Shown piece by piece: positions 11,926 through 24,594 of a stretch of 64,000 nucleotides of DNA. How positions within the stretch are numbered: position 1 is the stretch's first letter; each line of letters begins with the position of its first letter. The notes under the pieces were generated by a model. That model did no database searches and had not been told where the DNA came from. It saw only the letters and a program-made list of their open reading frames with translations. The position numbers were made by a program, and so were the translations under genes. The stretch comes from Nectonema munidae. Taxonomy: Eukaryota; Nematomorpha; Nectonematoida; Nectonematidae. The stretch is from NCBI GenBank assembly GCA_030549495.1, contig JAUIRK010000570.1, positions 1,279,501-1,343,500 of the forward strand. The letters are read 5' to 3'.

Positions 11926-12929
11926 TTTTTGATTTAAAATTACTATTAAAATATTGATTTGGGATAAATTTCTCACTAAAAATATCCTTCAAATTTAAAA
12001 TAATTTTTAAAACAATATCATGTATCTTTTTCATTTGTATACTCCTTTTAGGCCATTACAGTCTAAAAATGGGTGAAAGTGTCCATCAAATTGGTAAAAA
12101 AAGTTGTTTTCTAAAAAATCTTTTCTTAAGTTAATGTCAGAAATTCTTATTTATTATAACGCAAATATTTGAGTATAAGAGAAGTAAAGGGACTGAACCA
12201 CATTGTAATAGAGAAAGCGTGATCATAAGAAAAATCAAATAAAAACTCGTTTAAAAATGCTTTTATATTGTCAATGTTGTAGTCCTTTGAGGAGTTATAT
12301 AGTTATAAGAAACAAGTATGTAACTTGTCTTCACGGAAGATACATCTTTTTCCAATGATCTAGTAGATTTTGTAAAAATATAGTATCGAAATATTCAAAA
12401 AACATCTTGACCGTGAAAAAGAAATTTCTCTCTTGTGATTCAAAAATCGTAGCTTTATATTTTTAGTTAATATTTCAATCATCTATTCACTAAAAAAGTG
12501 AATCTGAAATATAGAGGATGTGGAATACAGTTCCGCGCATGACGATATTGTCCGCTCGAAGGCGGAGGTGTCATATGAACCAGAATTCACACTCATTGTT
12601 GCCTGTTTTCCTCAACCTCCCACCAAGGCAATAGGAACTAGTTTTTAATTAGATTTAGCTGTATTTTATCTTATTATACAGGCTTGTCTTTCTTATAATA
12701 TAATATCTTTTTGTGTCTTGTTCTTTTTTTTTTCATTTTGTAATTTTTTTTCTACTAATTTTTGTTCTTTTTTTTTATTCATTTTTAATTGCTTTTCTTT
12801 TTGTAATTTCATTTTTCTAACACGTTTTGTTCTTCTATTTTCTTTCCTTCAAGCTTACTTTCATTATTATCATTTAATTTTCTTTTTTTTTATTTAATTT
12901 CTCAATTTATTATTGATATATTTTCAAAA

Positions 12930-13080
12930 TTTCTTCATGATTGTAATCCTTATCATTATTACTATCATCATATATTCATCATCATCAACAATCACCGTGA
13001 TCATGATCATTCTCATCATAAAAATAATCATCATAATAATCATAATATACTTCATCATTATCAATATAATAACTTCTTTT
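12930..13080. repeat. degenerate ATC/AT-rich microsatellite
   Basis: Impure runs of ATC, ATT and ATA triplets, giving low-complexity reading frames (poly-Ile or Met/Asp) on both strands that should not be read as genes. It lies in the centre of composite repeat copy B, downstream of a T-rich stretch at 12700-12900. Confidence 0.8.
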
Positions 13081-14849
13081 ACAACACGATTATCCCCGCT
13101 GTTTTGTTCATTATAATTTACTTCACGTTGAACATTTGCAAAATTATGATGAGTTTTTACACATATATACCCATTTTCAAGCGTGCCAAATTCAGTAGCG
13201 ATATTCATTTTTTTTTATAAAAATCAATCAAACCTGTTAAATAATTGATTTATCTCAAAAAGGAACATTTAATCCAAATAATTATATAAAGTTTTTTACA
13301 TAAATATACTCATTTCAAGTACGCTGTGTTTACTCGTGATATTCCTTTTTTTAATGAAAATCAGTCAAACCTGACAAAAAATAATTTAAATATGACCGTC
13401 CATGTCAAAATTAGAATTTTTTCCTATAAAAAGTTTTTTATACATATATACCAGGGATGGATTTACCTGGCGGGTGAGGGGCAGAATTTTACAGAACTGA
13501 TTTTTAATTAAATTACCACATCCCGATATTTTTTAACCGTATTAGACAAAATGGAGTACAGAAATGAAATAAGCATAGTCTATTTTTTATAAAAACAGAT
13601 ATTTTATTTGAAAGAGAAATTTTATTTTTTTTGAAAACAGTATCTAGAAGTAAACCGCAAATCTGTTTGAAGCTTTCAGATATTTTAAAAGCATAAATTC
13701 TAAAGTTGACTCCAAAAATGAAACCAGCATCTTCCATTTGATATAAAAACAGATATTTTATTTAAATTTCAAAAATATTTATGTAAACATTCGAAGTAAA
13801 TCTAACATTTGATTGGCACTTTCAGACATTTTAAAACCACTAAATACAAAACTGGTTTTAGAAATTAAACTAGCATGGTTAATTTGGTATAAAAACATAT
13901 ATTTCAGAATTTTTGAAGATAATTTTCAGACGTAAACCGTAAATTTGATTGACAATGACAGTTAAAACTTCTAAATGAAAAAACTGCGTCCAGAAATGAA
14001 ACCAGCATGATCGATTTGGTATAAAAACTTATATTTCATGTAAAATTTGAATGAATGTTTTTGGAGACAAGTTTTTGAAGTAAACCGCGAATTTGATTAA
14101 CACTTATTGCTATTTTCAAATCCTAAATGTAAAAATGAGTTCAGAAATGAAACTAGCATGTCCAATTTAGTATTAAACATATATTTTATGTAAACTTTAA
14201 AGGAATCTTTTTTTCAAAAAAATTTTCAAAGGTTCAAAAATGGTAAAAAAAAATCTAATCCCAATTTTATCAAAATTAAACACGGCAATTTAAATCTAGA
14301 GTGACAAAAACATTTTATAATCAAATTGAGCATATACGATTTGCTATGTTTTGATAAGTTTATTTAAAAATAATGAGAAAATGTGTTTGGTATTTAGGGA
14401 CCTGTGAAAGCTAATTTACTGATATGTGAAATATTTTGGGTAAATTAATCATCAAAAGTTAGTTTATTAAATAAATTTAGACAATATTAATGCAAAATAA
14501 TGTGGAATTATATTATATTTTGAGTTAATATATTTGGCATCGAATAATAGGTTTTATAAATTTTCATGAAATATAAATATCAGCATAAGTTTCAAATCAA
14601 TTATTTAGGCAATTATCGCTAGGATTTTATAAAAAATCCAATAATTTAGGAAAAAAGGAATGGGGGATATTTTAACAATAATTAAATTTTTTCCCCCTCC
14701 TCCCCCGTCACTGAGGAAATAACAATAGCCATGCCCAATATTTTGGAATAATGTATATTATCCAAATAGACAAAAATTATTTTGTTCATTTTAGAAAATA
14801 ATCTTAAAAAAAATTATGTTTTTTATTCTAATCAAAGCGCTAACTTTTA

Positions 14850-15720
14850 TCTTTCTGAAACAGGAGTATGACAGTGATCTATTCTTGGGCCCCTACTATT
14901 TCTTATGTTTATCAATGACATAACAAAATGATTCACGCCCCAACAGTTATTATTTTATATGCAGATGATGTAACACTTATCTTTAACACAAATATGAAAA
15001 ATAATTTTGATTTTATTTCAAACACTCTAAATTGTATTGATCAATGGTGCCACGTGAAAAAAATCAGCTTGAACATGGACAAATCAAAGTACATGGTTTT
15101 TTCTAAAAGATTCAAATCTTTTCATATTGAATTTTTTCTCAATAATCAAAAAGTAAACAGAACATCTAATATACATTATCTAGGAATAACACTATGTGAA
15201 AATTTTTCGTGGAAAATACACATAAAAAATGTTATCATAAAATTAGCCCGTATTTTTGGTTGTTTTAATAAGATTACATCTTTCTTACCTTACAACTCGA
15301 GAAAAACACTGAATTATACTTTTGCCTATCCTCATATGAAATATTGCAACCTAATATGGGATTCAAAATTTTTCAGATTCTTTAAAAAGACTGAATAAAT
15401 TAGTTTCAAAATTTCATAATTTTTGTGGCATGAGAAACAGTGGAAATGATTTTAATTTAGATCAAATAAACTAACTTTCAAGCATATTTCATGTTTTATT
15501 ACAAAAAATTTTTGAATTCAGGGTTGTTTAGCTATCTATTTAGAATAATTTTCACATACACACTTATCATACTCAGAAAGAGAGAAACTTCATATACCAC
15601 GGTTTAACTGTCGCTCTAATTTTTTTCCGTACTACTTCGCACTCTTCATTTAGTCAATAAACACTACAAAGGTCTAAACTTTTCTAATTGTAAAAACTTC
15701 AAAAAATCAGTTAAGTTAAT
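14850..15720 (+). mobile_element. LINE (non-LTR retrotransposon) reverse-transcriptase remnant
   Basis: Around 14875-14925 broken frames give SILGPLLFLMFINDI, the classic block before the active site. The open frame 14928-15398 follows with LYADDVTLIF (YADD catalytic pair), then ISLNMDKSKYMVFSKR, YLGITLCENFSWKIHI and YPHMKYCNLIWDSK, the thumb and connection blocks of Jockey/CR1-like elements. After 15398 other frames continue with LKRLNKLVSKFHNF and, near 15575-15710, SEREKLHIPRFN and NFKKSVKL, typical of the LINE ORF2 C-terminus. The 5' part (endonuclease) is missing and several frameshifts and stops are present. Exact clade uncertain. Confidence 0.85.
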
Positions 15721-18259
15721 ATTGTCAACTTATTCCTAGCAACAGTCTACACGTTTATCAACCCAACTATTTCATATCCACATGTTCAACTCACCACTTA
15801 CATCTCTTATTTTCTTTTTTATATAAACAAATATACAGTTTTTTATGTTACATACAAATATATCTTCATGGAACCACTTGACACAAAATCACACCCATTC
15901 TTTTTTTTATGTATCAATGATATTGCTAAACATAATTTGATAAAGTATGTTATATCTACTATACATCATATATTCTTCACATGATCCTTTCTCTTCCACA
16001 AACGGATTATGACTACACTCTTTCTGTAGATTTTCGCTCTCTTTAAAGCATCGATGATCTTTCAAAGTTTTATTTTACTGTTTTACCTTTTGGAGATCAG
16101 CCATCCCGATGAACTATTAACTCGTCCCTTTGCCTTTTCTCCTAAAAAACTAATTATATTTCTCATTATGCATTTTTTAAAACTGTTTATTAAATCTATT
16201 AATAATAAATGTTCTTCTTCTTCTCCTTCTTTATTTTTCAGTCCGAATACCTCAACATTATAATCAGCATATAATTTTTTTTTATAATTTATGAAAATAC
16301 GCAAGATATTTGGGTGTCATTTTTCGGACGTTGAGTGCGAAATAAAATTCAATAACAAGAATTTTGGATGTTTGTTTTATCACTGTTAAAATTCATTTTT
16401 ATAATTGCTTATTTCATTTCAAAATTAATGATTATAACATGTTCACAATAAGTGTACAAATTTGGTCAAGTTACGAGATTTCTCAAATATTTATACATTT
16501 ATGTATAAAGTAAATCTATTATTATATACATATTTATTGTTTCATCTTGTTTTCTTACCAGACCATTGATATAAAAAACCGTCTTTTTAGAATATATTTT
16601 TTTATATTTTATTTTGTTGGTAAGTGTCTCAAAAGCCAAAATTTATTAAAAGCAAAATAAGGAAGAGGAGGACATAAATTTAAAGTAACGTTTTATACAA
16701 AAATAGGAAGGAAATGAACATTTAAAAATGTAGCTTCTTTATAGACTGTTTTTGAGAAACTAAGTAATAGATGTAAAATGAGTTTTACAAGTCTAGATAA
16801 AAAGTTTTATCTTCATATTATAGCATTTTATGCTTAGAGTGTCCTAAAAATAAAACAAAATTTAACACTCACTATTTTCTATTTGAAAACACAATATAAA
16901 GTTGTTAGATTTAAGATTAATGGATGAATTTTAACAAATTTTGAAATAAATAACAAACTATTTAAATATCTATTCGGTATTTGCAAAATATGAGTGAACA
17001 AATAATTTTTAATTCAATTTTGTAAGACACTCTAATACGTACATACTTTATATATAAAATCATATTTAGATTTAATTAAGTTAGAGTTTTATTGTGCTGT
17101 ACACGGGGCATTCGAATTTGAACTTTAATTTAATGTAATAGTAGAAAACTCGTTATTTCTACATTTTAAAAGTAATATTTAGACTTTATAAATGTATATA
17201 TCTCCATAAATCTTAGAAATGTTAATATTTCTTGGTTTTTAATGGTATAAAATATTTTTTTAATTTTATAATTGATATTTTTGTTTTTTTCCCAAATTAA
17301 TATGGTGGTTATAAAACTATCTATTTTTTATTTGTGTAAGAAAACTTTTAATAACATATTTTTATATATCTATTTATATTCAATGTCGTATCTTGTTTAC
17401 TTTTTTTACCTTTTATAATTAATTTTAAATGTATATTTTTTAAGAGTAAAATAATTTATTCACAATTTTTATAATTATCCACCGTATCGTGTTATACTTT
17501 TAATTGTATATTTCGAATGATAATAAGGAACAAGAGTCAAAAATATTAAAAGAAATTAATAGTTAAGCGTTTATAATGTAAATAACCCTTTTATAATCTC
17601 GTGAAAATTTCTAATTTGATTTAAAAGAATCTTTTATTTTTTTATGTTATTTGCTTTGATTATTAAAATTTTTTTTTATAAAAATGACATTTAATCAAAA
17701 TTCAAACAATACATAATTCATAATTTTCTTTAAGAATACTTTGTGAAAGAAAAGATATATTAAATTATATGAAACTAACAAAATTTTCAAAATTATATAA
17801 AATATAAAATTTTTTTAATTAAAAATAGATTTGTTTGTAATGAAAATTATAAAATTGCATATTAATAGAAATTTTTAGGATGAAAAATTAATAAAAGGTT
17901 AATTTCGAGCATACGATTGAAAAGTAGAATTTGTTCTTTAAAAATATGTAAGCGATCATAGATGTATGATGTCGCCTATCACGGAAAGAGGAGAGGGGGT
18001 GGTAAACAAATTTTAGATGTTCTGCCTTAAATAGAGCACAAGGGCTAAAAATTATGAAGGGGTTCAGAAATTAAAAAATTTTTGGGAATGTCATTTATGT
18101 ATGATTCCTTATTCTATTATATAAGAAGGTGTTTTCATTGTTAAATACAAATAATATATTAAGTAAGTAAGGCCAAGTGTACAACGTTTGTATGTTGGCG
18201 TATAAATTGATACTTATAAATTTTGTAATTTTTACATCCTGTATACTTATGTCAATTAC
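15721..18259. other. AT-rich stretch, no feature recognised
   Basis: Only short frames with many stops are present on both strands. No splice-flanked exon, no paired termini and no clear tandem repeats were seen. Possible LINE 3' flank at the start. Confidence 0.5.
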
Positions 18260-18675
18260 TAGTGATGTACCAATTACATCTACATTGGTATTGGTATCGG
18301 TTTTTTTGTTTGATCGGTATCGGCAAATTTTCCATTGTTCACTGATTTTATTATCCGAACCAATAGACAAATTAACCTGTATATTAGAGCTATAAAGAGT
18401 AAATAAACCATTATATTTTCTGCATACTGCTTTTTACATATAATTTACCTTTAAATAAAATCTGGCTTTTACTTACAATTTGATGTAAAAAGTATACTAA
18501 TTTCATATTAGTGATCTTTCAGAAATAACCAACGAATTTTCATTCATTTTTGAGCCCTTTGTGTTTAAAGCGATTAGTACGAAATAATTTAAAAATTTAT
18601 ATTTTTTTCTTATAGTTATCTGCATTTTAAAATCTAATCTGTGTCTGTGAAAAAATTAGGGTCGGTACATTATTA
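18260..18675. mobile_element. non-autonomous hAT element with 8-bp target duplication
   Basis: The left terminus TAGTGATGTACCAATTACAT and the reverse complement of the right terminus, TAATAATGTACCGACCCTAA, form imperfect inverted repeats. Identical 8-bp direct repeats TCAATTAC flank them (18252-18259 and 18676-18683). An 8-bp duplication and a TA(G/A)xGATGTACC-like end are hallmarks of the hAT superfamily. The 416-bp interior has no transposase and contains short repeats of GGTATCGGT type near the left end. A MITE. Confidence 0.85.
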
Positions 18676-20239
18676 TCAATTACAATAAAAAAATAAATGC
18701 TATTCTTAAAAATTTCTCTAGGAATATTTTAATCATTTATAACAATAAAAACTCTTTAAATCTAAATTGCATGGAGCTGAAAGTTTGTTCCATATTTCTT
18801 GAATGATCAGTATCAATTTTTTTCAGAGTATATAAATTTAGAATTAAAAGTTTACAAATAAAATATGTTTTTTAAACCTAAATTTAGTTAATATCAAAAT
18901 AAGAGGGAAATTTAAGTATACTTTATGGAAACAAGTGTGGCCTCGACACAATTCGGCCTCTAAATATATTGATATTAATATTGCCTTGAGGACGAATTGT
19001 TCTATAACCTACTTTATTTGATCTTAGCTGAAAATTGCTACAAGTATGTAATTAAATACATCAAATATATTGAAAGCCTCCAAATTTCATACAGTAAAAT
19101 AGTAATTTGGACAAGTTTGTTTTAGGCAAGGTTTCGGAAGCAGAAAAATATTTCCTATCGCCGGCTCCGAAATTGAAATATTTTAATGTCTTACTCCAGC
19201 TCCTTCAACTTTTTTTTTTAATTAATTTATACAAAATTGATTGTAGCTCTGCGATATATAGATTCTAAATAAAATTGCGAGAAAGATATTGAAGTTATTT
19301 TAGTTTTATTTTCTGCATTTGAAAGAAGAGATTTCAAAGTGCATTCTATTTTATAAAGAGAATAGTGGCTATTAGGATATTAATATCTAAAAAATGGACC
19401 TTTTTTTGGCCACACTTCATGTAGCACATAGGTTTCAAAAGGTATTAAAATATTTTTAATGTTTCCGCCTTCGGCTTGATGCTTGCAAATTCCTTAGCTC
19501 AGGTTTCATCTTTATTTTTTCTTAACGATTCATAAGCTGTTCATTTGGATCCTCTTAATAATTCCTATAGTGCAGGGGTTTCCAATCGATATGCGATGGC
19601 ACCTAGGAGTGAACTAAGATTGACTGAAAGCTGCCGCTAAATATTTTTTTGTTTAAATTATTTCTCTGCTTTAAAATTTTTTTGACCTTTAGTCACTTTT
19701 TTATATAGATTATTTACTATTATAGTAAGCATTATATTTTATCATACAATTATGATATAATAAATATTCTCATATTTGCATAAGTTAGGCGTATGATCGA
19801 TATCAATAAATGTAGATAGTTTTTAATTTTTTTCAAAATTTATGCAATAAAACTAAAATCTAAGACTTTAGAGCTAATCTATCAAGTGCTCTGGAATCCA
19901 AATGATGAATCTGGCAATTAAAAGGCAATAAATTGAAATGTCAAGATTTTAACCAAAATATTTTATTAGTTTCAATCCAAATTTTTTTTAATTTTCTTGG
20001 TAAAATTCAAAAATTTTAATTTAGTTTTTCTTTGTTAAACAAATATAAAGTTAGATTTTTTTGTTTTAAAAAGTCTTTTTATAGAAAAAAAAGAAATTTT
20101 AAATTTTTTCACCAAACTTTGCTCTTCAGAGAAAATTCTATGCCCATTTTTAGGGGCACACATCTCACTACAAAAGCTTTGTAACTCACTTGTACTTAAT
20201 AGGAATGTTTTTGCAAAATATTAAGTATGGTTTGAAAAG
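18676..20239. other. AT-rich stretch with a possible hAT left terminus
   Basis: No gene is visible. At 19573 the sequence CAGGGGTTTCCAATCGATA looks like the left end of a ZBED5/Charlie-type hAT element. It would belong to the transposase relic that begins near 20240, but no matching right end was found. Confidence 0.4.
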
Positions 20240-20960
20240 TTTCAAAAAATATCCGTTGTCAAAAAGTCCCACAACATAGCAGAACAGTTTATATTACCTT
20301 GCTGCAAAGATATATTGAATGTACTAAGAAGTTTGAAGTTGAAACATATCTTCCTGTTAAAAGATACCGTTAGAAGGCTAATAGAAGAGATGTCTTGTGA
20401 TATGTCAGACGTGGTTTTATCGATTCGGAATTCCATTTTCAACTTTTTTCTCAGATTGATGAAACGATGAATGCTGCAAACTTGTTTTAGCCTTGCGTTT
20501 ACGTACAATATGTATATGACAAGAACCTCATAGACAATTTTTTATTTTGCAAAACTCAGCAATAGAACAAGTGTAAGAGAAAAATTTGAGAAAGTGATAA
20601 TTTTTTTACAGCACATGGTATTAAGTCGGAATCTGGGTAAGCAAAAATCTCCAGATGTTATTGGTACCCAGTGCACCGAGCCATAAAACCATACCCAATG
20701 AGTTGAAAAATGTTTTTAATGAAGTCACTAAAACAGTGTATTTCATTAAACAAATGCTTCAAATCTTGTTTTATTTTCAATTTGAAAAACTCTTACTGCA
20801 CTCAAACGTGAGGTGGCTTTACAAAAGAAAATTTTCCAAGCAATACTATGAAAAGAAATCCAGCAATTTCAGGAAGGCAAACTAGACATGCATGTAGAAT
20901 TTTCTGATGTCCTTGCTATATTTCTATCATTTTTAGTGAACATATTTGAATATATTATGG
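20240..20960 (+). pseudogene. hAT transposase relic, ZBED5/SCAND3-like
   Basis: Plus-strand broken frames give AEQFILPCCKDILNVL near 20280 and KDTVRRLIEEMSCDMSDVV near 20360, matching the family order AEDLILPAAxDMV...SxxTVxRRIExMxxDIE. The frame at 20655-20885 gives PSHKTIPNELKNVFNEVTK and LLLHSNVRWLYKRKFSK, aligning with LLLHTEVRWLSRGKVL. Further on come FSDVLAIFLSFLVNIFEYI and MEVSNDMKV (family: LAYLADIFxHLNxLNxxLQG). Several frameshifts and stops separate the pieces. The BED zinc finger and the C-terminal dimerisation domain were not seen. Confidence 0.7.
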
Positions 20961-23900
20961 AAGTGAGTAATGATATGAAAGTTTCATTGGTCAAAACAGC
21001 CAAATTTAGATAAACTGGGTTAGAGAAAGCAGATGCTATCCATCCCATTGAGATTTAAAATTTTCAAGCAATTTTTGAATAAACAATTGTGTCAATTTTT
21101 TAGTGCAGTATTTTTTATATTGATTTATTTTGTTTAAATGAGACGCCGAAAATGTCAACCACCCTTTAAGCTCAAGAAGAGAACACAATTATTCATATAT
21201 GATAGATTACCGCTCATCAGATATAACTAAGTCCTTATTATTCCTTATTGCCATTTACCAGTTATTGAAACGGATGGTCACAGCTTACCTGTATAGTCTA
21301 TTAGATATGCTATACTCTTGCCAAGTTAATGTTTTTTACCATGACTAAAAATCTTTTGTAAATCTTTAGGGAGCTGAATTTTTGGTTGAACCGATTTTAT
21401 ATTTGGTGTTTGCAGGTTAAACATGTCTTTGACTTCTAAGGACCACATGGAAAGGGTTGTATTAGAGGAATCATGACTTCATTTATCCGACAGCAAATTA
21501 TTCGACAACCCCACTATCCTATGCAGTATTGATTAGGAGCTTAAAGATATTTCTCAGCCTCTCATCTCACTAATTGTCAACAAGCCTGGTTCATATCAAA
21601 TGAATTGATTAGGTGGATTTATTATTCTGTATACTGAATGAAATGCATTGTTGCTTAAAATTCAATTTTATAATGTTTAGCAACGAAATGTTACCAAGAT
21701 TGATTAGTAACGCAGAAATATAAAGAATCGTCTTATATAATCTTCATACACATATATTCAGTCAGTAAAGTAAATTGTTTGAAAATTTAGGATATGGGTC
21801 TATGAATTGACATTTATGCAGCCGTTAATTTAAATTTGGCCATTTTAAATAGAAATTGAAGGTTTAAAATTTTTGGAAGAAATATTCTACAAACTTTAAA
21901 TTTATATAAATTAGCTATTCCAAACCCTAAGTTATACGCTAAAAATTACATGAAAATCATATTATTTGTACTAAGTTTTACAAATATTTTATGCAAAGTG
22001 TAAAAACATTGCCAACTTTTCTAAGAAATCTTGATAAAAAAACTAAAACATTAAATAAAACGAATATCTAAGGATAAAGATGGTATATATTTGATTTCTA
22101 GAATAAAAGACTTGATTGTTTAAATTACCCCCATTGCCCACTTCAAGTACGGGGGAGGGGGGGCAAACTGATCAAGGAGAGGGGGCAAAACTGATGAAGA
22201 GGAGGGGGCAAAACTGATCAAGGTGAGGAGGCAAAACTGATTTTAATGTGGCCGGGAATATAAGAAAGTTTATACTTTTATATATTTCAAAGGAGTTTCA
22301 GATGGGCAAAATAAATCCCAAGGGGGCCTAGCTCTCTTGCCCGCCCCTCCCCCTTTATTTTTGGCTTGGTTACAGTAATTAATATGAATAAACATTTTAA
22401 TCCTTGAATTCTTATATAATTTTCATATAATAGCACATATAGTTATGTGCTATAAAAAATATTTGCCTCGCTCAAAAATGCATGGGCTCTTATTCAAATG
22501 ACTGGATACATTACTGCCTCTGATCAAATATAGCTCAAATTTGCATTATTATAACAAAGAAATGGACGTTAATGAGAAAAAATAGATTTTAAATATGCAT
22601 TCTAACATTTAATCTTAGAACAAGAACAGTAAAATCGAAAATCTACTCAGAAGACAAACAAGTCTAATAAATACTATAAAAAAGATATATAATTCAGAAA
22701 ATTGAAAATTATAGGGGCCAAATTTTCGTTCCTGGAAGTCACATTAGGGAGGGGGAGGGGGGCGTTGCCCCCCGGATGTGCGCCCCTGGTTAATATCTAT
22801 ACAGAAAGAATAAAATTCCCTCAAAAATGTTTATTAAAAAAGTATTTGACAAAAAATATATAGAATCATACATATATGACGCCCCTACCATGGGAGGGGG
22901 GAGGGGAGGGATAAACTAATTCTTGATCCTCTATTAAAAATAAAGCAGGAGGTGTAAAAATTACGACTCATTTATGTATGATCACATAGCGTGTCAATAT
23001 TTATATTAACGTACTTCTTACAACTTGTGCATATGATTAACGTTGTGTTTTAGAGATTAAAAAGTATAAAAAAATTTTTTTTGTATTATTGTTGTCTGAC
23101 GTCACTTGCAATAATATCTCCTGTGATAAATGGTTGATTTTATTTTATGCTAAAGTTTTTACGTTACTTGTTTTGCGCATACCTCATGCATAATGGTGTC
23201 ATGAAAGTAAAAGCGACACATTAATGAAATGATATTAGGCTAAAAACAAAATGAAGAAATTTATTCAAATTAAAAAAATCAGGTATCCTCCTTCTCCAAT
23301 TTATCGCACACTCTTTTTGTTTACTACTCCGACAACTTGCTAGAAGTAAAAAAATTGTAAAACGTGTCGAAAACAATGATGGTATTTTGTAGGGATGGGT
23401 CAAATGCATATTTTTTTTATGAAATACAAATACAAATAATTTTATTCCAGATTGCAAAGAGACGTACACAATTCCACATAGAATTATGTAAAAATATGAA
23501 CAGACACTTTTCCACACATTTTTGCGCTTTAAATACCTCAATTGCATAAATGACAAGATAACAATTAAGACGAGATAGTAATGAAAGTATATACTATTTC
23601 AAATTGTTTTTCAAACATATTCTACTCCATTTTTTCCTTTCCATGTCGAAGGAACATTGAGATTGAAAAAAAGTCTAGCCATTTGTATACATTTTTATAA
23701 CTAAAGAAAAAGCTCTCACATACAAATACCTCGCAAATTACCAAAAGTAATGGAAGTTCCAAACAATGTTTAGGAAAAGAAATAGAAAGATCGCATAGAG
23801 AATGAAATTTTGGATAAAAATATCGAACCAACGAAAGGAGAATGATACTGTAGAAAGTAGCGAAGATAAGATAAATAAAGAAGAAATCCAAGATTAAAAA

Positions 23901-24594
23901 AGACTTTTGATTTGACTTCCAAAAACAAAACCACAAGTTATGGACTTTTGCTATTGCGCACATCTGTAACATTTGATCTAATAGATGCGTGTCACAGACT
24001 CGTGAATCATTTGATCATGCAAATACTCTCCTTCAGGATTCCAAAAATATTAATAAATACGATCTTTATGTCATTACACGGTTTTGACGTATTAAATTTT
24101 TTTTAAATAAACTCTCTTTTGGAGTTTTACTACCTGAGTCTTTAAAAATCGATATGGATAATTTTGATGCCATTTTATTACTATTTTTAGGAATGCGCTG
24201 ATGAAAGTGTTTTTATCTGTTTGTGCTCTATTACTTGTCTGTAACTTATTGCTACTGGTTTTAATGGATAATGAATTGATTGATAAGGATGAATGTATGC
24301 GTATACATTATCTATTTATACGAATCTAGGTTTTATTTATATATCAACATTCTTCTTTTACTTGAACTATCAATAATAGAAATAATGATGGCCACCATGA
24401 TAATGATTATGTGATGATGATAGTGATGTTTAACGTATATATATATGAACTGTCGCTTTTGGGAGACATTTAAAATAAGAGCTGTAAAATTTATATCGAC
24501 TAGATAGGTTTTGTTACTTTCGTATCTTGTATTATTTCTACTGTACTTATTAACTTTTTTAGCCTTACAGAAGAAAAGGAGATGTGTATTGTAA
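20961..24594. other. gene-poor region upstream of the NCOA6-like gene
   Basis: No convincing exon. It holds the G-rich minisatellite at 22140-22250, G-rich runs at 22740-22790 (ending GCGCCCCTGG, like an inverted hAT terminus) and 22880-22915, and a possible hAT left end TAGGGATGGGTCAAATGCAT at 23391. Just before the NCOA6-like start codon are acceptor-like sequences TTTTTTAG (24562) and CCTTACAG (24570), suggesting a 5' UTR intron here. Confidence 0.45.
22140..22250 (+). repeat. G-rich minisatellite
   Basis: Four imperfect copies of a unit of about 24-25 bp like GGAGGGGGCAAAACTGATCA, starting after GTACGGGGGAGGGGGGGCA. Runs of three or more G in each unit could form G-quadruplexes, which is unusual in this AT-rich surrounding. 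Confidence 0.75.

Larger units (their letters stand above)
9376..14745 (-). repeat. composite dispersed repeat, copy B region
   Basis: The left end at 9376 is CCCTATTAGTGCTAGGGGG. The right end near 14697-14745 is an inverted relative (CCCCGTCACTGAGG, AATAGCCATGCCCAATA) of the head at 40875. Between them are reverse-orientation units (9480-10110, 11950-12130), a centre at 12200-13100, about 150-bp second-type units at 13140-13420 and forward-orientation 140-bp units at 13540-14220. Forward-unit anchors sit near 13556, 13706, 13850, 13980 and 14135. Opposite orientations on the two sides give an inverted-arm, foldback-like plan. A pogo transposase relic lies inside. Positions 14340-14720 match copy A inverted. 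Confidence 0.55.

Noticed and set aside
12913-13208. Ile/Met-rich frames on both strands
   Set aside because: Low-complexity ATC/ATA microsatellite translation.
13448-13500. hAT-like terminus CAGGGATGGATTTACCTGG
   Set aside because: Single end only; no partner within several kilobases.
23391-23450. hAT left terminus TAGGGATGGGTCAAATGCAT
   Set aside because: No matching right end or 8-bp duplication found, so no element was delimited.
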